Assembly: GCF_014202945.1 (NCBI RefSeq)
Contig: NZ_JACHHW010000008.1
Location: forward strand, 124,001 to 188,000
DNA length: 64,000 bases
From: Zhongshania antarctica
GTDB taxonomy: Bacteria > Pseudomonadota > Gammaproteobacteria > Pseudomonadales > Spongiibacteraceae
Reading direction: 5' to 3'
In this document: positions 22,273 through 31,424 of the stretch, one piece after another
How positions within the stretch are numbered: the stretch's first letter is position 1
How the letters are laid out: every line of letters begins with the position of its first letter
Notes under the pieces: generated by a model
What the model saw: only the letters and a program-made list of their open reading frames with translations
The model's database searches: none
Told to the model about the DNA's origin: nothing
Translations under genes and position numbers: made by a program

Positions 22273-22856
22273 TGTTATTAATGATCGATAATTACGACTC
22301 CTTTACTTATAACGTTGTGCAGTATTTTGCTGAGTTGGGCGCCGACGTCAAAGTGGTCCGCAATGATGAAATCAGTATCGAGGAGATTCAGGCATTGGCG
22401 CCGACGCACCTCGTGATTTCTCCCGGCCCCTGCACACCCAATGAAGCCGGTATTTCCATGGCGGCAATCGAGGCCTTTGCCGGCAAGATTCCGGTGCTCG
22501 GTGTTTGTCTTGGGCATCAAAGTATTGGTCAGGTGTTTGGCGGCAAAATTGTGCGGGCTAGGCAGGTGATGCATGGTAAGACGTCACCGATGCATCACCA
22601 CAGCAATGGTGTATTTAGCGGTTTGCATAATCCCCTAGTCGCAACCCGCTATCACTCGCTGGTCATCGACAGAGCCAGTCTGCCAGACTGTTTGGAAATA
22701 ACCTCATGGACACAGCTCGAAGACGGTAGTGTCGATGAAATTATGGGCGTGCGTCACAAGACACTCGATGTTGAGGGTGTGCAGTTTCACCCCGAGTCTA
22801 TCTTGTCTGAGCAGGGCCATGAATTGTTTAAAAACTTTTTGGAGCGCGGCGTATGA
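22272..22856 (+). CDS. trpG: Anthranilate synthase component II (glutamine amidotransferase)
   Basis: A 194-residue class I glutamine amidotransferase that supplies ammonia to Trp[33 protein letters not shown] (nucleophilic Cys) and GVQFHPES (His/Glu of the triad) are all present. In such bacteria the same protein can serve aminodeoxychorismate synthase (PabA) for folate. It overlaps trpE by 1 base and trpD by 4. Confidence 0.96.
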   Translation: MLLMIDNYDSFTYNVVQYFAELGADVKVVRNDEISIEEIQALAPTHLVISPGPCTPNEAGISMAAIEAFAGKIPVLGVCLGHQSIGQVFGGKIVRARQVMHGKTSPMHHHSNGVFSGLHNPLVATRYHSLVIDRASLPDCLEITSWTQLEDGSVDEIMGVRHKTLDVEGVQFHPESILSEQGHELFKNFLERGV

Positions 22857-23911
22857 CGGCCATGACAATAACCGCTGCCCTCGGGCGGCTGGTGCAAAAC
22901 ATAAGTCTGAGTACTGACGAGATGACGGCGGTGATGACTGACATCATGACCGGGAAATGCACCGACGCCCAGATTGCGGCGTTTCTTATTGCGCTGCGTA
23001 TGAAAAGTGAAAGCCTCGATGAGATTGAGGGCGCGGTGCGGGTGATGCGCAAATTGGCGATGCCGGTGGATATTAGCGGTTTAGCGCATGTGGTTGATAT
23101 TGTTGGCACCGGCGGTGACGGTGCTAATTTATTTAATGTCTCTTCGGCCAGTACTTTTGTGGTGGCGGCGGCGGGGGCGCATGTGGCAAAGCATGGTAAT
23201 CGCTCGGTGTCCTCAAAAAGCGGTAGTGCAGACCTACTAGAAGCGGCGGGTATTCAGCTCAATTTAAACTCAGAGCAAGTGGCGCGCTGTATTCGTGAGG
23301 TGGGTGTTGGCTTTATGTTTGCCGTTAATCACCACAGCGCAATGAAATACGCTATTGGCGTTCGCCGCGAAATTGCCCAGCGCACGATTTTTAATATTTT
23401 GGGACCGCTTACTAATCCAGCAGGCGTGACGCGCTTGGTTTTGGGTGTGTTTAGCAGCGAGCTGTGCAGGCCCTTGGCTGAGGTACTACAGCGTTTAGGT
23501 GCGGAGCACGTGATGGTTGTTCATGCCAAAGATGGTTTAGACGAGATTAGCTTGGCCTGCGCAAGCGAAGTCGCCGAGTTAAAAAACGGCGAAATAACGG
23601 AGTATTTGCTCTCACCTGAAGATGTGGGAATTAAAAGCCAAAGTCTTGTTGGTCTGGACGTAACGGATAGCGCGGGCTCCTTGGCGCTGATTCGCGATGC
23701 CCTGGGCAAGCGCAGTACCGAGGCGGGCAAAAAGGCCGCCGACATGATCGCCTTAAATGCGGGCGCGGCGCTCTATGTTGCTGGCGTCACCAGTACCTTA
23801 AAGCATGGCGTTGCGCTGGCTGAAGACACCATTCACGGTGGCCAAGCCCTAGAAAAAATGGGTGAACTAGCCGCCTTTAGTCAGGGCTTAATTGGCGGAT
23901 CACAAAAATGA
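22853..23911 (+). CDS. trpD: Anthranilate phosphoribosyltransferase
   Basis: A 352-residue enzyme joining anthranilate and [20 protein letters not shown] is the PRPP-binding loop, [19 protein letters not shown] the anthranilate/PRPP site, and [14 protein letters not shown] a family block. Start ATG at 22853 overlaps the trpG stop (ATGA) and stop overlaps trpC in the same way, so all four Trp genes are translationally coupled. Confidence 0.97.
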   Translation: MTAMTITAALGRLVQNISLSTDEMTAVMTDIMTGKCTDAQIAAFLIALRMKSESLDEIEGAVRVMRKLAMPVDISGLAHVVDIVGTGGDGANLFNVSSASTFVVAAAGAHVAKHGNRSVSSKSGSADLLEAAGIQLNLNSEQVARCIREVGVGFMFAVNHHSAMKYAIGVRREIAQRTIFNILGPLTNPAGVTRLVLGVFSSELCRPLAEVLQRLGAEHVMVVHAKDGLDEISLACASEVAELKNGEITEYLLSPEDVGIKSQSLVGLDVTDSAGSLALIRDALGKRSTEAGKKAADMIALNAGAALYVAGVTSTLKHGVALAEDTIHGGQALEKMGELAAFSQGLIGGSQK

Positions 23912-24714
23912 GTTCGTCATTAAATACCCCAACAATCTTAAAGAAAATTATTGATCGTAAGCGTGAAGAAGTTGCTGAGCGTAGCGCTAACGTTGCCATC
24001 GCCATGCTTAAAGAGCAAATTCAAACAGCCTCGGCGCCTCGGGGTTTTGTTCGGGCAATGGAAGCGAAATTAGCGGCTGGGCAGTCGGCAGTGATTGCCG
24101 AGATTAAAAAGGCCTCGCCCTCCAAGGGTGTTATTCGCGAAGATTTTCACCCTGCCGAGATTGCCGCTAGCTACGAGCGCGGTGGTGCGGCGTGTTTATC
24201 AGTGCTTACCGATGCCGACTTTTTTCAGGGCTCAGAAGCTTATCTTCAGCAGGCGCGAGCGGCGTGTTTGCTACCGGTAATTCGTAAAGACTTTATCGTT
24301 GATCCTTATCAAGTTTATGAGGCGCGAGCAATAGGCGCCGATTGCATTCTGTTGATTGCTGCGGCACTGAATGACGCCGACATGGCGAGCTTGAATGCAT
24401 TGGCCCTTGAGTTGGGTTTGGATGTATTGATTGAGGTGCATAACGCTGAAGAGTTGGCGCGTACTTTACCGTTGGGTAACCGTCTTATCGGCATTAATAA
24501 TCGTAATCTGCATACTTTTGAAACCACGCTAGAAACGACGTTCAATTTGTTAGCTGATATCGGCGATGAATTTTTGGTGGTGACCGAGAGCAGTATTCAC
24601 ACCACTGAAGACGTGGCGGCAATGCGCAGCAAAGGTGTGAATGCATTTTTGGTGGGCGAAGCGTTTATGCGCGCTGACGAGCCGGGCGAGAAATTGGCTG
24701 AGTTATTTACCTGA
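23908..24714 (+). CDS. trpC: Indole-3-glycerol-phosphate synthase
   Basis: A 268-residue TIM-barrel enzyme closing the indole ring. [19 protein letters not shown] carries catalytic Lys, [23 protein letters not shown] the second Lys, and [17 protein letters not shown] and [12 protein letters not shown] the later barrel strands. It is the monofunctional form without fused TrpF, as in pseudomonads. Last gene of the trp operon; followed by a dispersed repeat whose long hairpin could also end transcription. Confidence 0.97.
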   Translation: MSSSLNTPTILKKIIDRKREEVAERSANVAIAMLKEQIQTASAPRGFVRAMEAKLAAGQSAVIAEIKKASPSKGVIREDFHPAEIAASYERGGAACLSVLTDADFFQGSEAYLQQARAACLLPVIRKDFIVDPYQVYEARAIGADCILLIAAALNDADMASLNALALELGLDVLIEVHNAEELARTLPLGNRLIGINNRNLHTFETTLETTFNLLADIGDEFLVVTESSIHTTEDVAAMRSKGVNAFLVGEAFMRADEPGEKLAELFT

Positions 24715-24723
24715 GAGGCCGCT

Positions 24724-24847
24724 GAACGCTGGATGGGAGACGGCAAACGCTAAGACTGGTGCTTTGCCGCCGACCCTGTTCCGCGTGAGAAAGATGGAAG
24801 GCCGCACTTGCTGTTGCATCTCCCGTCTCCCGTCCAGCATTAGGCGA
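24724..24847. repeat. Dispersed inverted-end repeat, copy A
   Basis: The left end reads GAACGCTGGATGGGAGACGG and the right end contains CATCTCCCGTCTCCCGTCC then AGC. The ends are inverted complements (GCTGG.TGGGAGACGG against GCTGGACGGGAGACGGGAGATG), and the element fills the gap between trpC and crp. A longer copy with the same ends lies at 31275-31420. In RNA it would form a long hairpin. Copy A has lost about six bases in its left arm relative to copy B. Confidence 0.7.
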
Positions 24848-24850
24848 AAC

Positions 24851-25489
24851 CTAGCGTGTACCAAACACGACCATGGTCTTACCTTTCACGTTAACTAAGC
24901 CCTGTTCCTCTAGGGTTTTCAAAACACGGCCAACCATTTCTCTTGAACAACCCACAATCCGGCCGATTTCTTGGCGGGTAATTTTGATCTGCATACCGTC
25001 CGGGTGAGTCATTGCGTCGGGCTGTTTGCAAAGATCAAGTAAAGTTCGGGCGACTCGGCCGGTAACGTCTAAAAAGGCGAGATCGCCGACTTTGCGGGTA
25101 GTTAAGCGCAAGCGCTTAGCCATTTGTCGGCCCAGGGCTAATAAAATATCGGGATACTGTTCGCTGAGTTCGCGGAACTTGCTGTAGCTGATTTCTGCGA
25201 TTTCACATTCGGTGCGGCTTTTGACTAATGCACTGCGTGTACTCGGGCTGTCTTCATCAAACACGCCCATTTCACCGAAAAAATCGCCTTTGTTTAAATA
25301 GGCGACAATCATTTCGCGTCCTTCATTGTCTTCTATGATGACGGTGACGGAGCCTTCGGTGATGTAAAACAAGGCGTCACTGTCATCGCCAGCGTAAATT
25401 AGGGTGCTTTTACTGGGGTAGCGGCGTCGGTGGCAGTGAGCTAAGAAGCCTTCTATATTTATAATTTCTGGTTTTAGCGGGTTCAGCAC
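24851..25489 (-). CDS. crp: cAMP receptor protein (Crp/Vfr)
   Basis: A 212-residue global regulator. The N-terminal cyclic-nucleotide domain contains [27 protein letters not shown] and [18 protein letters not shown], with the Glu and Arg-Ser residues that bind cAMP in Crp. The C-terminal HTH is [27 protein letters not shown], nearly identical to the E. coli Crp recognition helix region. The divergent osmC/yhfA-type neighbour and upstream trp genes match the Crp/Vfr locus of pseudomonads and the crp-yhfA pair of E. coli. Confidence 0.95.
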   Translation of the reverse strand: MLNPLKPEIINIEGFLAHCHRRRYPSKSTLIYAGDDSDALFYITEGSVTVIIEDNEGREMIVAYLNKGDFFGEMGVFDEDSPSTRSALVKSRTECEIAEISYSKFRELSEQYPDILLALGRQMAKRLRLTTRKVGDLAFLDVTGRVARTLLDLCKQPDAMTHPDGMQIKITRQEIGRIVGCSREMVGRVLKTLEEQGLVNVKGKTMVVFGTR

Positions 25490-25535
25490 GGTTGTGGGGT
25501 CTCTTGATCTAGCAGAATGTCCAATGCGTGTGTTT

Positions 25536-25554
25536 CAGGTCTAAGTATGACCTG
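25536..25554. promoter_or_regulatory. Dyad in the crp-osmC divergent promoter region
   Basis: CAGGTC-N7-GACCTG, exact 6-base arms, in the 145-base gap between the divergent crp and OsmC genes. It does not resemble the Crp consensus (TGTGA-N6-TCACA) and could bind another dimeric regulator, or be chance. Confidence 0.3.
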
Positions 25555-25634
25555 CTTTGGTGTTGATGGCGAGCCTGAATACTAGGGGCTGTGGTAAGCT
25601 TAGGCTAATTTACACAAGTCGCAAAGAGGGCGGA

Positions 25635-26057
25635 ATGAAAGCAACAGTGAAGTGGGTTGACGGTGCCATGTTTTTGGCTGAATCGGGGAGTGGCCACTCG
25701 GTCGTCATGGACGGCCCGGAAGATCACGGCGGTCGCAATATGGGTGTTCGCCCTATGGAGATGCTGTTACTTGGTATGGGCGGTTGTGCCTCTTTTGACG
25801 TAATGAGTATGCTTAAAAAATCGCGACAAGATGTATTGGATTGTCGCTGTGAGCTAGAAGCTGAACGTGCCGATGCCGTACCGGCGGTGTTTACCAAAAT
25901 TCACCTGCATTTTGTGGTGAGCGGTAAAGGCCTCAAGGAAGCTCATGTTAAACGCGCGGTCGAGCTCTCAGCTGAAAAATACTGCTCTGCCTCAATCATG
26001 ATGGAAGCGGCCGGTGTCGATGTAAGTCACAGCTACGAGATCGCTGGCGAGGAATAG
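25635..26057 (+). CDS. OsmC family protein (YhfA-like)
   Basis: A 140-residue OsmC/Ohr-fold protein. Residues MKATVKWVDGAMFLAESGSG open the fold, MGVRPMEMLLLGMGGCASFDVMSML contains the first conserved Cys, and AEKYCSASIMM the second, as in the peroxide-reducing OsmC/Ohr family. The ATG at 25635 follows GAGGGCGG; the frame upstream is open to 25557 but lies in the promoter region. Its place beside crp matches E. coli yhfA, whose function is not settled. Followed 2 bases later by a VOC protein gene. Confidence 0.9.
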   Translation: MKATVKWVDGAMFLAESGSGHSVVMDGPEDHGGRNMGVRPMEMLLLGMGGCASFDVMSMLKKSRQDVLDCRCELEAERADAVPAVFTKIHLHFVVSGKGLKEAHVKRAVELSAEKYCSASIMMEAAGVDVSHSYEIAGEE

Positions 26058-26059
26058 CT

Positions 26060-26467
26060 ATGTTAAATCGGCCTAATGCGCATGCAGGCTTGCGCCATCT
26101 TGCACTGTTTGTAGCGAACTTTGATGAAGCCCTGCATTTTTATACCGAGCTATTAGGTATGGCGGTTGAGTGGCAGCCGGACCCCGATAATATTTATTTG
26201 TGCTCCGGCTGCGACAACCTCGCTCTGCATCGCTATCAGGGCGGGGAGCGGCCTGTAGCGGGGCAGCGCTTAGATCATTTAGGCTTTGTCATTGACCGCA
26301 TAGACGACGTCGATGCCTGGCATGCTTTTTTGCTCGAGAATGGCGTTGCAATCAAGGCCGAGCCTCGCACTCATCGCGATGGCGCCCGTAGTTTTTACTG
26401 TTTGGATCCCGATGGGAATTTGGTGCAGATGATTTATCATCCGCCGATAAGTGCGCGGACCGTCTGA
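26060..26467 (+). CDS. VOC superfamily protein (glyoxalase/dioxygenase-like)
   Basis: A 135-residue single-module vicinal-oxygen-chelate protein. Two beta-alpha-beta-beta-beta repeats are visible: LRHLALFVANFDEALHFYTELLGM, then LDHLGFVIDRIDDVDAWHAFL with SFYCLDPDGNLVQMIYHPP. Metal-ligand candidates are the His in LRHLALFV, the His in LDHLGF and the acidic residues near the end of each half. The reaction cannot be assigned; such proteins include lyases, dioxygenases and resistance proteins. Co-transcribed with the OsmC gene. Confidence 0.87.
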   Translation: MLNRPNAHAGLRHLALFVANFDEALHFYTELLGMAVEWQPDPDNIYLCSGCDNLALHRYQGGERPVAGQRLDHLGFVIDRIDDVDAWHAFLLENGVAIKAEPRTHRDGARSFYCLDPDGNLVQMIYHPPISARTV

Positions 26468-26475
26468 TGTCGGTC

Positions 26476-26503
26476 GTCGGACGTCAGACACCCGACGTCC
26501 GAC
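26476..26503. terminator. Hairpin between convergent VOC and coq7 genes
   Basis: GTCGGACGTC (26476-26485) and GACGTCCGAC (26494-26503) form a perfect 10-base stem with an 8-base loop, in a 48-base gap between two gene ends. There is no T-run, so it may be a repeat-derived stabilising hairpin rather than an intrinsic terminator. Confidence 0.5.
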
Positions 26504-26515
26504 TTGCTTCCACAC

Positions 26516-27157
26516 TTAAACGTAATACGTACTCCCTGTCATCACCTTCGCCATTAAACTCATCGCCTTTTTCACTGGCGCGGGGAACACTTGTCCGCCC
26601 GCGTCAATTGCCATTGTGGCATGGGCTGCTTCGTCTTCTAACATTTGAGTGATGATGGCGCGAGATTTTAGGTCGTCTTCGGGTAAGGTTTTAAGGTGTT
26701 CCCGCAGGTGCGCACAGACTTGGTCCTCCGTGGCGGCGACAAAGCCGAGGCTGATGCGGTCGCTGATTGCGCCGGCGCCGGCGCCGATGGCAAACGAGGC
26801 AATATAAAAGAGCGGGTTGAGGTGGCTGGTGTGACTACCGAGTTCTTGCAGGCGTTGTTCGCACCACGCTAGGTGGTCAATTTCTTCATTGGCTGCTTGT
26901 TCCATGGCAATTTTGACGGCCGCATTTTTTGCGGTGAGCGCCTGGCCTTGATAGAGGGCCTGGGCGCAGACTTCTCCGGTGTGGTTTATTCGCATTAGTC
27001 CTGAAGCGTGGCGGCGCTGTTGTTCTTCACCTTGGCTAGTATTCAGGGCGTGGCTGGGATTGCTGCGCTTGGCCGTTGCACTGCCTTTCACCAATGTTTT
27101 TAAGCTGCGATCGGCGCTCATTATAGCGCGGTCGAGTAGGGAATATTCGCGGGTCAT
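26516..27157 (-). CDS. coq7: Demethoxyubiquinone hydroxylase (Coq7)
   Basis: A 213-residue di-iron monooxygenase of ubiquinone synthesis, hydroxylating 2-polyprenyl-3-methyl-6-methoxy-1,4-benzoquinone. Ferritin-like metal ligands appear in [30 protein letters not shown] (ExxH) and [12 protein letters not shown] (ExxxH). The alternative flavoenzyme UbiF is used by enterics; Coq7 is typical of Pseudomonas and relatives, where it also lies close to crp/vfr. Confidence 0.95.
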   Translation of the reverse strand: MTREYSLLDRAIMSADRSLKTLVKGSATAKRSNPSHALNTSQGEEQQRRHASGLMRINHTGEVCAQALYQGQALTAKNAAVKIAMEQAANEEIDHLAWCEQRLQELGSHTSHLNPLFYIASFAIGAGAGAISDRISLGFVAATEDQVCAHLREHLKTLPEDDLKSRAIITQMLEDEAAHATMAIDAGGQVFPAPVKKAMSLMAKVMTGSTYYV

Positions 27158-27192
27158 TTTGATCCTCCGTCAGACATTATACGCCACTTTCG

Positions 27193-30036
27193 CTATTGCG
27201 GTGCCGGTGCCGGTGCCTGTGGCGTGCTCACGGTTGTTTTGGTGTGTTGGTAGCCCGTCCAGCGTTTGATCGCTTCGGCGAGCTCCCACAAGCGAATGGG
27301 TTTGACTAAGTGTAAATCCATTCCTGCTCGAAGATAGCTGTCGCGCTGTTCGTCTAGGGAATTGGCCGTTAGCCCAAAAATAGGGGTGCGCTCACGGCCT
27401 TCTTCGCCTTCGAATAGACGAATTTGCCGCGTTGCTTCAGCGCCGTCCATGATTGGCATTTCAATATCCATAATCACAAAGTCGAAACGACCACGAATAA
27501 ACGAGTTCAATGCTTGTTGCCCATTTCCAACGTGGTGTACATCAATTCCTAGGCTGCTCAGCATGCGCGTTAGTACTTGGGCGTTGGTTGGATTGTCTTC
27601 GGCAATAAGGCATTTGAGTGATGACAAGTTCAGTGCGTCAGTACTGTATTGATCTGGCGAGCGATGATTAATACTTGCGTCGAAATGGCATTCAGCTAGT
27701 AGCGCGCTGCGCAGTGCGACACTGCTCAGCGGTTTGCTCAGCACGCGACGAATACCGGCGTTTTGTAATTCGTCGCGATCAAAATTGATGTTTGCGTGGG
27801 CTAGCATCAGGCTGATGGGCTGTTGATTTTCGGCTTGACTGTCATCGCATATTCGCTGAGCGAGCTTTAAACCACCTCCGGCGAGCGCTTGGTCGATTAA
27901 TAGAATTTCTATCGGCGCATTGAGTAGTAGCTGATTGCGCACTATCGCTACGGCGGCATTATCACTGTTTGCTGTGAGTACTTGCATACCCCAGGTGCTG
28001 CACTGCTTGCTGAGTACCTTACAAAAGGTTTGGTTGCCGTCCACAACGAGCAGGCGTTTACCCTGGAGAAGCTCGGTGCCAGCAGTGCTGCTTTGCTCTG
28101 AAATTTTAGGCACGCCAAGTAACAGGGAAAAGCTCAGAGTGTGAGCACCGTTTGGTGAGGTGCGGACATTGACTTGGCCTCGCATTAAGCTAATGAGCTG
28201 GGCGGCGATGGCAAATCGCGCGTTAGTGATACTACTATCATTGCTAATGGAGCGGCTTAGAGCTTGTTTCTCTTGGGTGCTGAAGGCCTTGCCGCGATGG
28301 CTTAGGTCAAAATAAGTCAGTCCGGCTTTGGTCTCTGATGGGTAGACTTTCAGTAAAATATAGCCAGATTCAAAATGTTCAAATGCACTGTTCATTACGT
28401 GGGATAGCAATTGCCGAATTCGCGATGGGTCGCCGATGAGTTGCTCTCTGACCTCACTGTCAATATCACAAATTAATTCAATGGCTTGTTCAGCGGCAAT
28501 ATTGCGGAACCCGGCGAGGGACTCGTCGATAATTTCGGGTAAGTTAATCAGTTGGTTGCTGAGTTCAACGTCACTTTCGCTAAAGCGCACTGCCTGACTG
28601 GCCTCATCCAGCAACTGCAGCAGTTCGTGGCTAGAGCGCTGTAAAGTGCTGATATAGTCCTCTTGGCTAGCGGTTAAGCGCGTGTCACTAAGCAGCTCTG
28701 TTACGCCGATCATGGCACTTAGCGGGGTGCGAATATCGTGGGTAATGCGGGCTAATATATCGGTTTTGGCGCGATTCACTTCACCGAGGACGGCAATGTG
28801 CTGATCGTCTTGCGCTTGCTTGCGTTGGCGTAGTTGGTGGCGAGTAAATAATAAGCACGTTTGACTGATGGCGGCACCTGATGCCAGCGCTATCATCGCG
28901 GTGTTGATTAAGGGTATATCGCTTAGGTTTAGGAAGTAGCTAAGCAGAGCTACTGAGTAAAGTAACATGACTGCTGTGCGAGTAGTTAAATAATAAAAAA
29001 TCAAACGGCTGTAACTGACTAAGTAGCAATGCAGTGACATGATAAATAAAAGTAAAACATTGGCGGGTATTAGTGTGTGTACAAGAACAGTGGCGCTGCG
29101 CCCGTCACTGATTAAACTAATGGCGATGGCTAAGATATTCACTAATATCGCTGTCCGGAAAATAGCCGGCCAGCGATGAGTGCGATTCATTGGAAATACG
29201 GGAAAGCCTTGCGCGTAGAGCAACTCCAGGATGCAGATCGCCAGTAAGGCGGTTATTAAGGTTGCACCCTGCCACGGTGGCATAAATCCTTGAGCTTCGC
29301 CAATATAACCCCATGCCAGTATTTGGCAGATAATTATTAGCCCGCAATTCAGGGCTTGGTAGATAAAAAGCCGCTCTTTGTGCAAAAGTGCACTGACAAG
29401 ATTAAATAACAGCAGTAATACTAAGATGCCGTAGAACGCGGCATTAATAAATTCTCGCTTACTTACCTGGCCAAGAAAGCTTGCATAGCTGTGTAATTCA
29501 ATGGTGATGCGTCGTGCAATAGGGGACTCGATGCGCAGGTAAAATGTACTTTGGCTGTGTGCCTCGATGGGGATGGCAAATAGGGTCTCGCTGCGAATTA
29601 ACTTTCCTGATGGAAATGGCGCGACGATTTCTCCCTGGGTATAAAATTCAATATATTTGGCATTACTTGGTTGGACCTGCAATAACTGTTGCCTGATTTC
29701 GTTACTGGTATTGCGTAGCGTGAAGCGAAGCCAGAGGCGCCCGGTGGCGCCAGAAAGCTGGAAGTCAGCAATGCCGCTAGGCCGAAACTGGGTGTTTAAT
29801 TCTGGCTGTTGGATAGCGTCGATACGATAGCGCGCGTCCGGGTCCATTAGAACGTCGGTGTAGCCCGCGAGGTTTGTGTTGTTTTGACTTGAATCGAGTA
29901 CGAGCACTGGCGCCGCCAAGCTGGGAACGCTAATGCACAGCAAAAGCAAGCCCAGAAAGCGGCGCAGGCGGCGGTACGACCGAGGTTTATTTACGGTCGA
30001 TGGCGCGGTAGGCAATGTCGTTGCGATAGAATGCAT
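27193..30036 (-). CDS. retS: RetS-like hybrid sensor protein with degenerate kinase domain
   Basis: A 947-residue inner-membrane regulator. Domains in order: signal peptide (to ~41), 7TMR-DISMED2 sugar-binding-like periplasmic domain (~45-190), seven membrane helices (~197-398), HisKA with His433 (RITHDIRTPLSAMIG), an ATPase-like domain (~500-640), receiver 1 with Asp715, and receiver 2 with Asp857 (VIMDIEMPIMDG). This order and the position after purH-purD match RetS of Pseudomonas aeruginosa, which inhibits GacS and so restrains the Rsm/biofilm switch. The ATPase keeps an N-box Asn (MNSAF) but lacks the DxGxG of the G1 box (LSHRGKAFS) and the GxGLGL of G2, so autophosphorylation is doubtful. 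The start overlaps purD by 50 bases. Confidence 0.85.
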   Translation of the reverse strand: MHSIATTLPTAPSTVNKPRSYRRLRRFLGLLLLCISVPSLAAPVLVLDSSQNNTNLAGYTDVLMDPDARYRIDAIQQPELNTQFRPSGIADFQLSGATGRLWLRFTLRNTSNEIRQQLLQVQPSNAKYIEFYTQGEIVAPFPSGKLIRSETLFAIPIEAHSQSTFYLRIESPIARRITIELHSYASFLGQVSKREFINAAFYGILVLLLLFNLVSALLHKERLFIYQALNCGLIIICQILAWGYIGEAQGFMPPWQGATLITALLAICILELLYAQGFPVFPMNRTHRWPAIFRTAILVNILAIAISLISDGRSATVLVHTLIPANVLLLFIMSLHCYLVSYSRLIFYYLTTRTAVMLLYSVALLSYFLNLSDIPLINTAMIALASGAAISQTCLLFTRHQLRQRKQAQDDQHIAVLGEVNRAKTDILARITHDIRTPLSAMIGVTELLSDTRLTASQEDYISTLQRSSHELLQLLDEASQAVRFSESDVELSNQLINLPEIIDESLAGFRNIAAEQAIELICDIDSEVREQLIGDPSRIRQLLSHVMNSAFEHFESGYILLKVYPSETKAGLTYFDLSHRGKAFSTQEKQALSRSISNDSSITNARFAIAAQLISLMRGQVNVRTSPNGAHTLSFSLLLGVPKISEQSSTAGTELLQGKRLLVVDGNQTFCKVLSKQCSTWGMQVLTANSDNAAVAIVRNQLLLNAPIEILLIDQALAGGGLKLAQRICDDSQAENQQPISLMLAHANINFDRDELQNAGIRRVLSKPLSSVALRSALLAECHFDASINHRSPDQYSTDALNLSSLKCLIAEDNPTNAQVLTRMLSSLGIDVHHVGNGQQALNSFIRGRFDFVIMDIEMPIMDGAEATRQIRLFEGEEGRERTPIFGLTANSLDEQRDSYLRAGMDLHLVKPIRLWELAEAIKRWTGYQHTKTTVSTPQAPAPAPQ

Positions 30037-31264
30037 CCCGCCACTTTATCTGTTTCGCTGCTGCGTAGGCAAGCTGCTGTGCATCGGCAACGCTACTGGC
30101 TATGGCGGTGGCGCACAGTACGCGGCCGCCGTTGGTGACTAGCTTGCCGTCGACTAGGCGCGTGCCGGCATGAAATACCTTGCTGCAGTCCGTTTCTGCG
30201 GGAATGCCAGTAATGACCTCGCCCTTGGCGTAATCGCTGGGGTAGCCGCCCGCAGCCAGAACCACGCCGACGGCTGGGCGGGAGTCCCAGTCAGCAGTGA
30301 CGGTATCAAGTTTGCCGGCAATCGCAGCGAGGCAAAGTGCCGCTAAATCTGACTTTAAACGCAGCATAATGGGCTGGGTTTCGGGGTCGCCGAAGCGGCA
30401 ATTGTATTCAATTACTTTGGGTTCGCCTTGAGCATTTATCATTAGCCCAGCATATAAAAATCCAGTGTAGCGATTACCTTCGCTGGCCATACCGCGCACG
30501 GTGGGAATGATAACTTCATTCATTACCCGCTGGTGGATTTCTGGCGTAACGACCGGGGCTGGTGAGTATGCGCCCATCCCGCCAGTGTTGGGGCCGGTGT
30601 CGCCGTCGCCAACTCGCTTGTGGTCTTGGCTGGTGGCCATGGCGAGAATGTTTTCGCCGTCGACCATCACGATAAAGCTGGCTTCTTCGCCTTCTAGAAA
30701 CTCTTCAATAACCACGCGGCAACCGGCGTCGCCAAAGGCATTACCAGACAGCATGTCGCGCACGGCATCTTCGGCTTGTGCTAGGGTTTCGGCAACGATT
30801 ACGCCTTTACCGGCAGCGAGGCCATCGGCTTTAACCACAATCGGCGCACCCTGTTCACGCAAATACGCCAGTGCGGGTTCGAGTTCGGTAAAGTTTTGGT
30901 AGCTGCCAGTGGGGATTTGGTGACGAGCGAGAAAGTCTTTGGTGAAGGCTTTGGAGCCTTCGAGTTGCGCGGCGCCCTTGGTGGGGCCAAAGCACGGTAA
31001 GTTGCGGGCTTGGAAAAAATCAACAACGCCTTCGACTAAGGGCGCTTCAGGGCCGACGATGGTAAGGCCTACCTGATTCTTCTCGGCAAAGTCTGCTAGC
31101 GCCGCAAAGTCGTCAATAGCAATTGCCACATTTTCAATATTGTTGTCTAAAGCCGTGCCGGCATTGCCGGGGGCTACAAATACGGTTTCAACTTGTGCTG
31201 ATTGAGCAACCTTCCACGCCAGCGCGTGTTCGCGGCCGCCGTTGCCAATAATGAGTACATTCAT
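29987..31264 (-). CDS. purD: Phosphoribosylamine-glycine ligase (GARS)
   Basis: A 425-residue ATP-grasp enzyme of purine synthesis. MNVLIIGNGGREHALAWK is the N-domain opening, GPTKGAAQLEGSKAFTKDFL and PIVVKADGLAAGKGVIVA the ATP-grasp, and NTGGMGAYSPAP, EYNCRFGDPETQ the metal-binding part. The start is the ATG at 31264; an upstream extension to 31303 has no family similarity. It lies after purH across repeat copy B and its 3' end overlaps the retS-like start. Confidence 0.97.
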   Translation of the reverse strand: MNVLIIGNGGREHALAWKVAQSAQVETVFVAPGNAGTALDNNIENVAIAIDDFAALADFAEKNQVGLTIVGPEAPLVEGVVDFFQARNLPCFGPTKGAAQLEGSKAFTKDFLARHQIPTGSYQNFTELEPALAYLREQGAPIVVKADGLAAGKGVIVAETLAQAEDAVRDMLSGNAFGDAGCRVVIEEFLEGEEASFIVMVDGENILAMATSQDHKRVGDGDTGPNTGGMGAYSPAPVVTPEIHQRVMNEVIIPTVRGMASEGNRYTGFLYAGLMINAQGEPKVIEYNCRFGDPETQPIMLRLKSDLAALCLAAIAGKLDTVTADWDSRPAVGVVLAAGGYPSDYAKGEVITGIPAETDCSKVFHAGTRLVDGKLVTNGGRVLCATAIASSVADAQQLAYAAAKQIKWRDAFYRNDIAYRAIDRK

Positions 31265-31274
31265 ATGCTTGGGT

Positions 31275-31420
31275 GAACGCTTGATGGGAGATGGGAGACG
31301 CAAAACCTAGGTCTGTCATCGCTATCGGCGTTCAAACTCCTTTGTCTGTATTTGATTTCAAGGCTGGATTGGGAGGTCGAGGTGTCTTTTGCATCTCCCG
31401 TCTCCCGTCCAGCATCTTGC
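31275..31420. repeat. Dispersed inverted-end repeat, copy B
   Basis: The left arm starts at GCTTGATGGGAGATGGGAGA (31279 onward) and the right arm ends CATCTCCCGTCTCCCGTCC then AGC near 31413. Over 27 positions the arms pair with 23 Watson-Crick pairs, 2 G-U pairs and 2 mismatches. The ~85-base centre is unlike that of copy A. It occupies the whole purH-purD gap without breaking either gene. Confidence 0.75.
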
Positions 31421-31424
31421 GCGA

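Noticed and set aside
25490-25634. Crp autoregulatory site in the crp-osmC gap
   Set aside because: No TGTGA-N6-TCACA match; the only dyad, CAGGTC-N7-GACCTG, is unlike the Crp consensus.
30501-30902. 133-codon frame opposite purD
   Set aside because: Mirror of the ATP-grasp coding region; Ser/Thr/Pro-rich peptide of no family.
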